From: Bacteroidota bacterium
GTDB taxonomy: Bacteria > Bacteroidota > Bacteroidia > Chitinophagales > Chitinophagaceae
Assembly: GCA_018267625.1 (NCBI GenBank)
Contig: JAFDYC010000023.1
Span: 1-64,000, forward strand
Direction of reading: 5' to 3'
Length of the DNA: 64,000 bases
The notes under the pieces were generated by a model. That model searched no databases, was not told the origin of the DNA, and worked only from the letters and a program-made list of their open reading frames with translations. Both the position numbers and the translations under genes were made by a program. Below, in pieces: positions 44,370-51,823 of this stretch (positions are counted from its first letter, which is position 1; every line of letters begins with the position of its first letter).

Positions 44370-45736
44370 TATCGGTCGCCGGGCGGGTCCGGATCCAGCG
44401 CCAGTTCTTTATCCTGAATCATTTTGTAGATGGTTGACTTACCAATCTGAAGGCGCCGGGCTACGGCTTGAACATTATTGTTGTTCTGGCGCAAATAATA
44501 GCGAATCAGCTCGGTGGTGTATTCGCGCATGGTCTTGCCCTGAGCATCGGGTAATGCATTTTCATGGAGCCCGGGAAGTTGAATATCACCCGCACCAATT
44601 TCTAATTCATCGCTCATCACGGCAGCCAGATCCACCAAAGCTTTGAGTTCACGCACATTGCCTGGGAACGAATAGCCGCTCAGTTTTTCCAATGCATCTG
44701 CGCTGAAACTGCGCTCCTGTGTCTTGTTTTGTTTGCAGAATAAAGTCAGGAAATACCGGGCTAAGAGCAGGGTGTCATTTCCACGTTCCCGCAATGGCGG
44801 CAACTGGATGGGCATACCCAGCGTTCGGTAATACAAGTCTTCCCGAAAACGGCCTTGTTGCACTTCTTCGGATAAATTCTTGTGTGTGGCCACAATCAGG
44901 CGGACGTCAAGAGGAATTCGCACACTGCCGCCCACACGCACCAGCTCGCGCTCTTGCAACACCCGCAGCAACTTGCTCTGAATGCTCAAGTCGAGTTCCG
45001 CAATTTCATCCAGAAACAAGGTGCCTTTATTGGCTTCTTCAAAGCGACCGATACGCCGGGAAGCTGCGCCGGTAAAAGCTCCTTTTTCATGCCCAAAGAG
45101 TTCGCTTTCGATAAGCTCTTTGGGTATGGCGGCCATGTTCACCACCACCATAGGTCGAGCCCTCCGCGTGGAATGACGATGAATCGCCCGGGCCACCACT
45201 TCCTTTCCGGTACCTGTTTCCCCACTGATAGAAACGTTGATATGGCTTTGAGCTGCCTTGCGCATGACCTGAAAAACCTTTTTCATTGCCGGGCTGCTGC
45301 CGCAGATTTCTTTACTGAAATCTTCGTGTGAAAGTGTTGTTGTGTCGGTTGTTTCCTGCCGGGATAAGGTTTCCGCTTTGAGCCGGTGCACCAAGTTCCA
45401 GAGTAGTTCGTGGGTATGTTCGTCTTTGACGAAATAATCCGTGGCACCTTCCTTCAGCAATTCGACGGCAACGGCCACGTCCTGCTGGGCAGATATGATA
45501 ATGACAGGTACCTGAGGCATTTCTTTCCGGAAGCGTTTCAGTGCCGTATCGCCCCGGCCATCAGGCAGGGAGAAATCGAGTGTGATGAGGTCGGGCTTTT
45601 TTGAAAGCTGCGCAAAACAATCTTTCAGGCAGGCAAAACGGTGCAGCTCCAAATCTTCATTTTTTGAGAGGTGGTGCTCCAGGATTTCCCCATACCAGGG
45701 GTCATCTTCAATAATAAAAATGCGAAACCTGCCCAT
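44369..45736 (-). CDS. NtrC-type sigma-54 response regulator
   Basis: 455 residues in the order REC (1-120, phospho-site D54 in LITLDFSLPDG), AAA+ (about 145-385) and Fis-type helix-turn-helix (about 420-450, VQAVARRLQIGKSTIYKMI). The AAA+ domain has Walker A GETGTGKE (172-179), the sigma-54 contact loop GAFTGA (219-224), Walker B LFLDE (240-244) and the arginine-finger segment FREDLYYRT. It should activate transcription by sigma-54 RNA polymerase when phosphorylated. A near-consensus sigma-54 promoter is found 185 bases away, at 45921-45936, in front of the divergent response regulator gene. Confidence 0.94.
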   Translation of the reverse strand: MGRFRIFIIEDDPWYGEILEHHLSKNEDLELHRFACLKDCFAQLSKKPDLITLDFSLPDGRGDTALKRFRKEMPQVPVIIISAQQDVAVAVELLKEGATDYFVKDEHTHELLWNLVHRLKAETLSRQETTDTTTLSHEDFSKEICGSSPAMKKVFQVMRKAAQSHINVSISGETGTGKEVVARAIHRHSTRRARPMVVVNMAAIPKELIESELFGHEKGAFTGAASRRIGRFEEANKGTLFLDEIAELDLSIQSKLLRVLQERELVRVGGSVRIPLDVRLIVATHKNLSEEVQQGRFREDLYYRTLGMPIQLPPLRERGNDTLLLARYFLTLFCKQNKTQERSFSADALEKLSGYSFPGNVRELKALVDLAAVMSDELEIGAGDIQLPGLHENALPDAQGKTMREYTTELIRYYLRQNNNNVQAVARRLQIGKSTIYKMIQDKELALDPDPPGDR

Positions 45737-45920
45737 GCCTTCAGTTGCCTTTTCGTTGAATGGTAACGCAAGAAAATGCGAAAACGCAGGCTGGAAAGAC
45801 CTGAGCAGCCAGCATAACGAACACTTAACCCGTCCCGATTTTGGAAAAAGCGTCCAAAGGCTGGAAGCAATGTTCCGTTATTGAATATTTAAGGGGGTAG
45901 CCAATACATAGAGAAGATTC

Positions 45921-45936
45921 TGGCACAAGGCTCGCA
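45921..45936 (+). promoter_or_regulatory. Sigma-54 promoter (-24/-12) of the REC gene at 45975
   Basis: TGGCAC, five bases, TCGCA. The GG (45922-45923) and the GC (45934-45935) are separated by exactly 10 bases, as sigma-54 requires; only one base (C for T in TTGCA) differs from consensus. Transcription would start near 45947, with a leader of about 28 bases. Confidence 0.65.
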
Positions 45937-45974
45937 AAGGAGACCGCGGACATAATAGCCTTTAGACAAAGCAT

Positions 45975-46442
45975 ATGAAGAGAATAAAAGATTTGGCCGT
46001 TTTCGTGGTAGATGACAACCCCCTCACGCGTTCCGTCTATCAGCAATGCCTCTCGAGACTGGGTTGTGAAATCGTCCACAGCTTCGACAATGGTCAAAGC
46101 TGCCTGGATGCATTGGCAAACACCCCCGCTGACCTGGTGCTGGTGGATTACCTCATGGAGCCCATGAATGGACTGGAGCTGACGAAGAAAATCCGGAGAA
46201 TGACCCCTCAGTGTTATGTGGTGATGATATCCAGCCAATCGGACTTGCAGGTAGCTGTGAATGCCATCAAGTATGGTGCCTTCGACTATATCACAAAAGG
46301 AAAATCGGAGAATGACCAGATAGCCGGCGTGCTGCAGAAGATGCTCTTTGCACTGAACCTGGTGAAACGGGGTCGTCCCCGTAAGTTGAATATCTCCGCT
46401 GCTGAAGCTACTATGATTTCATTACCTCCATCTCTACGATAA
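45975..46442 (+). CDS. Single-domain response regulator with AT-hook-like tail
   Basis: 155 residues. REC domain 1-125 with D13/D14, phosphoacceptor D58 (LVLVDYLMEP), S86 and K108 (YITKGKS). Instead of an output domain there is a tail of about 30 residues with KRGRPRKL (131-138), the RGRP core of AT-hooks that bind the minor groove of AT-rich DNA. A sigma-54 promoter precedes it and an NtrC-type activator is divergent, so the regulator is probably made on demand. The large pseudo-kinase-like gene follows 65 bases later. It could also be a plain phosphate sink; the AT-hook reading is inference. Confidence 0.8.
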   Translation: MKRIKDLAVFVVDDNPLTRSVYQQCLSRLGCEIVHSFDNGQSCLDALANTPADLVLVDYLMEPMNGLELTKKIRRMTPQCYVVMISSQSDLQVAVNAIKYGAFDYITKGKSENDQIAGVLQKMLFALNLVKRGRPRKLNISAAEATMISLPPSLR

Positions 46443-46507
46443 TTCTGCTCCGGTTTAATAAAACGATCATCATCATTTAGCTCTGCCATCCTCCCGCTAC
46501 TACTGAA

Positions 46508-48919
46508 ATGTCCTCGCTGCAATTGATTCAGGATATCGGCATCCTCAATAAGGGGCTGGCCTTACTGAACATCGGCTTTTCACCTATACGGCGTGGCAAT
46601 CAGCAATATGACATCCTCTGCTATTGCCTGCGCCATGCCGACGGGAGTCTGAATGCACTCTGGCCGGCATCATTTGAGCAGCCACCCCTCCTGCGCTTCC
46701 TGCCTATGCTGACCCGGGCAGAGCAGCAAAAAGGCCAGCGCATCCGGTTTGCTCTTTCCCTGAAAATTCCGGCTCTCGCCGGCATTGAACCACTGACGCT
46801 TTACGCTTCTCTTCCGGTTCTGCGCAAGCTGAATCACTACCCTGAATGGAGCATCTTCATTGCCTGCCAAGAGCAGGACCGGCGAATGTTGGTGTGGCAT
46901 CGCGATAAAAACGGGCAAGCTGGTGTGACCAAACTTTCTTTGAGCATTCCGGCAGCCAAAGGGATTTTCCGCGAGCGGACAGCTTTGCAACAAACCCTTC
47001 CCAAAGGCATGATGGCCCCGAAGTGTCTGCAGCAAAAAGGCTATGCTTTAACCCTGGAAGACCGGCTGGATATAAAAGACCTGAAGGCACCCCGCCAACG
47101 GACCGATCTGCCTACCGATCTGATTCAGGATTGGCTTACACAAGACCTCAAATCCAAGCCCCTCGGGCAAACCGGATGGTATCGGGATGCTCAATACTGG
47201 CTGCTGGGTCAGCATAGCCAAATGGCACATGACCCTTCCGAAATCCTGCAACAGAAAATCCGGCTCTTCTTCGAGTGTATGGCACCCGAAGCTTCTGTGC
47301 AGGTAGCACGGGCACATGGAGACTTTACCCCCCGGCACCTGCACATGCACGGCACCCAATTGCTGGTGACAGGCTGGCGCCGGAGCGAGGATGAACTGCC
47401 GGCGATGTATGACTGGTTTCACTTCGTCTATTATTCCCGAACCATCCTGGACAAAAAACCCTTCGCAGCCATCCGGAAGGAAATTGATGACACACTCAGC
47501 GAACCGCAGTGGGAAAGCTTCCTGCTGCAACACGAACTAGATGCCGGCGAGGCCGAACAGCAATACCTGCTTTGCGCCATCAGCCGCAGCTTACAACGTA
47601 AAGAATATACCGGTGAAGGAACCCAAAATCTCCTTCAGACCTGGTGTGAGGCTTTAGGTTTTTGGATGGACTTTGAAGGAATCCTCACGCATCGCCAGAT
47701 TGTGCTGCAAGACATCATGCACTTCCTGCATGAACAACCCTATATCGCCCTCGGCCTGCCCGACCCGGACATCAGCATGCTGCCCCTTTCCGAGCGGCTC
47801 GAGCTTGTAATCAGCCCGACCACTACCCAGGATCTGAGCAGGTTTCTGAAGGAGCACCGGGGTATCCTGAGGCTCCAGTTGCATCGAAACGAAGAAGGCT
47901 GGCGATTCAGTGTATTCCTCTGCGGCGGTAGCGCTATCCACATTCATTGCATCAACCACCTGCGGTATCGGCGCTATGTGTACGGCGATATGGGCGCCCT
48001 ATTAGGTCAGTCCGTATTTAATGAATGGGGCGTGCGCAGCTTGCCCCGGCAAGCAGAACGAGCCTTCTCCATGTTCCGCCATGCCCTGCATCATCAGGGT
48101 AGCAGCGCGGCAGATGAACAGAGCCTGCCTGAGCTAAAACGGGTCTTACCTTTTCTAAAAAATCTTTCGCCCGATGAAACACGGCAAACAGTAATTCTCT
48201 CTGGCATATTAAATACCCTTCGGCAGGAAGTAGAGAACAAAGGCATACCGGCCTGGAGGCAGCGCCTCCGGTATTTCAAGGCATCCATGCTCCGGCTGAT
48301 GCCCATTCGGGGCTTCGTCATCACGTTTAGCGGCGTGGATGAAGCCGGGCAGCGCAGTGTGATTGAAGCGACCCGCCACCGCATTCGTCAGGAATTGCAG
48401 GTACCCGTCGTTGTGCTGCCCCACCGCCCCAGCTTAGCCATCATCAAGGCTCTGAAAAAAAGCAGCAGGAAGCTCGTCTTGCAAGGGCATACTACACGCA
48501 GCAGCTTTCCGCACTTTTCGTTCCTCCGCCCAATCGAAGACCTGCTGGTACAATTTCATGTCTTGTTTCGCTTTGTCCTGCGCGGCTATGTAGTGCTCTA
48601 CGACCAATTTTATTCCTGCCAGGAGCCGCAAGCTCATAAGGTGAAGCTGCCCTCCGTGCTCACACACTGGTGGCATCGCTTTTTGCTGAAGCCCGACCTT
48701 AATGTGCTGCTCTATGCACCTGCAGAACTGGTGAAACAACGCAGGCAAGAACTCAGCACCGAAGACATCGAACACATCACGGGCGAGTACTTAGCCCTGT
48801 TTCAAAAGATGGGGCAGCGTTCCGGCCATGGCGATTTCATATCCGTCCGAAACACAAAATTGGGCGACACATTGGAGACTGTGTTTCGCGCTATCCACAC
48901 ACAGCAACCTCCGAAATAG
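46508..48919 (+). CDS. Large protein with APH-like, nucleotidyltransferase-like and dTMP-kinase-like domains
   Basis: 803 residues, no signal peptide or membrane segment. Three parts can be told apart. Residues about 100-320 resemble aminoglycoside-phosphotransferase folds: a lysine-bearing strand (GVTKLSLSIP) and HGDFTPRHLHMHG (270-282) at the catalytic loop, where His replaces the usual Asn. Residues about 420-530 resemble nucleotidyltransferase-like domains of polysaccharide loci (AIHIHCINHLRYRRYVYGD), without the GSxxD motif. Residues 600-800 resemble thymidylate kinase: FSGVDEAGQRS (607-617) is a P-loop with Gln for the Lys, VVLYDQFYSC (695-704) has DQ for DR, and LVKQRRQELSTEDIEHI fits the lid. 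All three may be inactive or altered. Co-directional with the response regulator at 45975. Confidence 0.6.
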   Translation: MSSLQLIQDIGILNKGLALLNIGFSPIRRGNQQYDILCYCLRHADGSLNALWPASFEQPPLLRFLPMLTRAEQQKGQRIRFALSLKIPALAGIEPLTLYASLPVLRKLNHYPEWSIFIACQEQDRRMLVWHRDKNGQAGVTKLSLSIPAAKGIFRERTALQQTLPKGMMAPKCLQQKGYALTLEDRLDIKDLKAPRQRTDLPTDLIQDWLTQDLKSKPLGQTGWYRDAQYWLLGQHSQMAHDPSEILQQKIRLFFECMAPEASVQVARAHGDFTPRHLHMHGTQLLVTGWRRSEDELPAMYDWFHFVYYSRTILDKKPFAAIRKEIDDTLSEPQWESFLLQHELDAGEAEQQYLLCAISRSLQRKEYTGEGTQNLLQTWCEALGFWMDFEGILTHRQIVLQDIMHFLHEQPYIALGLPDPDISMLPLSERLELVISPTTTQDLSRFLKEHRGILRLQLHRNEEGWRFSVFLCGGSAIHIHCINHLRYRRYVYGDMGALLGQSVFNEWGVRSLPRQAERAFSMFRHALHHQGSSAADEQSLPELKRVLPFLKNLSPDETRQTVILSGILNTLRQEVENKGIPAWRQRLRYFKASMLRLMPIRGFVITFSGVDEAGQRSVIEATRHRIRQELQVPVVVLPHRPSLAIIKALKKSSRKLVLQGHTTRSSFPHFSFLRPIEDLLVQFHVLFRFVLRGYVVLYDQFYSCQEPQAHKVKLPSVLTHWWHRFLLKPDLNVLLYAPAELVKQRRQELSTEDIEHITGEYLALFQKMGQRSGHGDFISVRNTKLGDTLETVFRAIHTQQPPK

Positions 48920-49287
48920 GACGGGCACAATGCTGCATTTAGTGAGCTTAGTACTCCGCATCCGTTGCAGCCTGTCCTGAAGTTGTTTCAGGATGCAGCC
49001 TCCAGTATGATTTTAGCTGTTCGGCTTTGCCAAAAAGAGGTATGGAACCATGCAACCATGAAAGCTTGAAGCAATGACCCGAATGCTGGGAAAAAAGCCT
49101 CATGGCAGCACAGACCCTGAGGAGTGCGATGCAACGAAGCTGCATCCGGGGCAGAATGCTGGCAAACAAAAAAGTGGTACCAAAATCTGAATCATCCGGA
49201 CTCGTTTCCGGAAGTAATTATTTCCCTTGCTGAAGCCGGTTTGTGCTTGGTAATTTCGCAGGCTTAAATAATCAGAACTGAACAGCC
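48920..49287. other. Intergenic region with repeats before asd
   Basis: 368 bases without a gene. A perfect hairpin TCCTGAA-gttgt-TTCAGGA lies at 48975-48993 (no T run). GCATCCGTTGCAGCCTG (48958-48974) recurs with one change at 59661-59677, and TGCGATGCAACG (49125-49136) resembles 54026-54037. A promoter-like TAATTTCG lies about 35 bases before asd. Confidence 0.5.
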
Positions 49288-50301
49288 ATGCGCGTAGCCG
49301 TTGTCGGTGCAACAGGGTTAGTGGGAGGCACCATGTTGCGCATCCTTGAAGAGCGAAAATTTCCCGTTAGTGAATTGCTGCCGGTTGCTTCCGAGCGTTC
49401 TGCTGGGAGCAAGGTTTCCTTTGCAGGGAAAGAATATACCGTCCTGACCGCTGATGAGGCTATCGCCCAAAAGCCTGCATTGGCGCTGTTTTCTGCCGGG
49501 GGCGGCCCTTCGCTAAAGCTGGCACCCCTCTTTGCGGAAGCAGGCTGCCGGGTGATTGATAACTCTTCTGCCTGGCGCATGGATCCTACCAAGAAGCTCA
49601 TCGTGCCGGAAGTGAATGGAGCAAGCCTGACGCAGGAAGATTTCATCATCTCAAACCCAAATTGCTCGACTATACAGATGGTGATGATGTTGCGCCCTTT
49701 GCAGCTACGATGGGGCATCCGGCGGGTGGTGGTAAGCACCTATCAGAGTGTGACCGGAACCGGCCAGAAAGCCGTGCATCAATTGCTCAATGAGCGTGCG
49801 GGAAATGATACGCTGGGTGTTTATCCTTACCCCATTGACCTGAACCTCATCCCCCAGATTGACGTGTTTGGCGACAACGACACCACCAAAGAGGAGCTGA
49901 AGATGATGCAGGAGAGTGGTAAGATTTTAGGGGACGACCAGATTCTTATTTCAGCTACCTGCGTGCGGGTGCCGGTGATGGGCGGGCACAGCGAGAGCCT
50001 GAATGTGGAACTGAAACAAGCCTTCGAAATCGAAGAAGTGAAGGCTGCGCTTGCGGCGATGCCCGGGGTGATTGTACAAGACAATCCTACGGTGGCGGAA
50101 TATCCCATGCCCCTGAAATGTGCAGGCCGGGACGAAGTGTTTGTGGGGCGGATACGCCGGGATTTGTCGCAGGCCAACACGCTGAATTGTTGGGTTGTAG
50201 CCGACAACCTGCGCAAGGGAGCGGCAACGAATGCAGTGCAGATTGCTGAATGGCTGCTGGAGAAAGGCTGGCTACCTGCCACATTGAAAATGAACACGTA
50301 G
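49288..50301 (+). CDS. asd: Aspartate-semialdehyde dehydrogenase
   Basis: 337 residues. It converts aspartyl phosphate to aspartate semialdehyde with NADPH, on the path to lysine, threonine, methionine and diaminopimelate. The NADP loop VVGATGLVGGTM (5-16), FSAGGGPS, the SNPNCSTIQ motif with catalytic C126, and HSESLNVEL (with the acid-base His) are all in place. Normal length. Its neighbours are unrelated to amino-acid synthesis. Confidence 0.95.
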   Translation: MRVAVVGATGLVGGTMLRILEERKFPVSELLPVASERSAGSKVSFAGKEYTVLTADEAIAQKPALALFSAGGGPSLKLAPLFAEAGCRVIDNSSAWRMDPTKKLIVPEVNGASLTQEDFIISNPNCSTIQMVMMLRPLQLRWGIRRVVVSTYQSVTGTGQKAVHQLLNERAGNDTLGVYPYPIDLNLIPQIDVFGDNDTTKEELKMMQESGKILGDDQILISATCVRVPVMGGHSESLNVELKQAFEIEEVKAALAAMPGVIVQDNPTVAEYPMPLKCAGRDEVFVGRIRRDLSQANTLNCWVVADNLRKGAATNAVQIAEWLLEKGWLPATLKMNT

Positions 50302-50389
50302 CTGTCATTTCTTAGTAAGAATGACCGTAGTCAACCCGTGCCTGAAAGCGGTGAATTTACCTTCGCCCCGTTCAAAACAAAGTTGACAA

Positions 50390-51748
50390 ATGAGACTAAA
50401 ACTCCTCCTCTCAGCAGCCTTACTGAGTCTGTCTGTTTCATCATTCGCTCAAGGCCCCTGGCTGTACGATTCTGTATCAATGGGTGCAGGCTACGCCAAT
50501 GATTACTATTACGGACTTGCTCAAGGCACCAAAGCGTTTACGAGTGGTACCGACTGGGACCTGGCCTTCCAAACGACCGTGTTTGGCGAGCCTTCCTTCA
50601 ATGCAACCGTACGCGCTAACCATGCCCGTAAAGGAGTTGAAGTGTTCACTCTTCACCTTCAGGCCAGCACGCATTTTGGCAATATGACCCCCGCCGATAC
50701 GGTAGGCCGTACAGGCTCCGACAACCAACTCTTTAATGTAGATACGAGCTGGGGTACCGGTGCTTTCTACCAAAACCGCCGCCCCGAAAATGCCTTCGAC
50801 TATGGCTGGGGTGCTTATGACATGACCACTCACTACCTCAACGGCGATTCGCTGTATCTAATAAAGGTTGGGGGTGTATCCTATCAGTTTTGGCTGGAGC
50901 AATACATCAGCTATCCGGAAGATTCGATTTCTTACAAATTCCACATTGCCCAACTGGATAATAGCAACAGCCACACGATAAAGCTTTATCGTACCGATCC
51001 CGCAGGCTCCTACGATTTCAGCAACCGCCTGTTTGCCTACTATGACATTGCTTCCAACAACATCGTGAACCATGAGCAAGGGCCCCGTTCTTCCTGGGAT
51101 ATGCTCTTCACGAAGTACATGACCCCAGTGCCTGGTCCGAATGGCATCCAGGAATATGAAGTGACCGGAGTGCTGATGAATCTTTCCCGCGAAGTAGCCA
51201 AGGTGGAGCACCTGAATCCTGATGATATCAACGCAGGGAACTACCAGAACTATACCCGCAGCACTTTGATTGACGCCATCGGCTATGACTGGAAAACCTT
51301 TGTCAATCCTGGCCCCAACGGCTATTATCAACTTAACGACAGCGATTCCTACATCATCAAATCACACAACGGCAACGGCACCGATTACTGGCAGCTTCAG
51401 TTCACCCGCTTTGATGGCAGCAGCACGGGCGATATCGTGTTCCGTAAACGCCTGCTCACTACGGTTGGCGTTGCTGAAATCAACAACAACAAACCCGCCG
51501 CCATCAGCATCGCACCCAACCCGGCAAACAACCAGGCCCTGCTGATGCTGGATGCCCAGACTACCGCTTCCGCCCAAATGCTCATCACCGACATGGCGGG
51601 CCGCGTACTTCGCCAGGAAGCCCTTAACCTGAAGAGCGGCATCAACGCCTTCAGCCTGAACACGGCCAACTGGCCCGCCGGCATCTATGCCGTCCAAGTT
51701 GCCGCCCAGGGCTGGAAGCTCAGCAGCCGCATCGTAGTGGCACACTAA
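50390..51748 (+). CDS. HmuY-like secreted protein with T9SS type A tail
   Basis: 452 residues. Signal peptide (MRLKLLLSAALLSLSVSSFA). Two halves resemble the HmuY haem-binding fold of Bacteroidota: ANDYYYGL and WDLAFQT (56-62) in the first part, WDMLFTKY (236-243), then EYEVTGVLMN, IGYDWKTF and WQLQFTRFDGSSTGDIVF in the second. The last 80 residues are a T9SS type A sorting domain (ISIAPNPANNQALLML, ITDMAGRVLRQ, WPAGIYAVQV). Long insertions between the two halves are unusual. A TonB-dependent receptor follows, as in hmuY-hmuR pairs, so haem capture at the surface is likely. A -7-like TACCTTCG lies at 50358-50365. Confidence 0.72.
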   Translation: MRLKLLLSAALLSLSVSSFAQGPWLYDSVSMGAGYANDYYYGLAQGTKAFTSGTDWDLAFQTTVFGEPSFNATVRANHARKGVEVFTLHLQASTHFGNMTPADTVGRTGSDNQLFNVDTSWGTGAFYQNRRPENAFDYGWGAYDMTTHYLNGDSLYLIKVGGVSYQFWLEQYISYPEDSISYKFHIAQLDNSNSHTIKLYRTDPAGSYDFSNRLFAYYDIASNNIVNHEQGPRSSWDMLFTKYMTPVPGPNGIQEYEVTGVLMNLSREVAKVEHLNPDDINAGNYQNYTRSTLIDAIGYDWKTFVNPGPNGYYQLNDSDSYIIKSHNGNGTDYWQLQFTRFDGSSTGDIVFRKRLLTTVGVAEINNNKPAAISIAPNPANNQALLMLDAQTTASAQMLITDMAGRVLRQEALNLKSGINAFSLNTANWPAGIYAVQVAAQGWKLSSRIVVAH

Positions 51749-51771
51749 TCCACAGCCTGACCAGTATAAAC

Positions 51772-51807
51772 GGAGCATAGGCAATTCAGCTTATGCTCCA
51801 TTTTTTT
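51772..51807 (+). terminator. Intrinsic terminator between hmuY-like and receptor genes
   Basis: GGAGCATA (51772-51779) pairs with TATGCTCC (51792-51799) around a 12-base loop; one A and seven T follow. It stands only 16 bases before the receptor ATG, so it probably lowers receptor expression relative to the upstream secreted protein. Confidence 0.8.
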
Positions 51808-51823
51808 GAATAAGATTTGCTTC

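Noticed and set aside
50304..50326. Possible terminator after asd
   Set aside because: The stem GTCATTTCTTA/TAAGAATGAC has a bulge and no T run follows.
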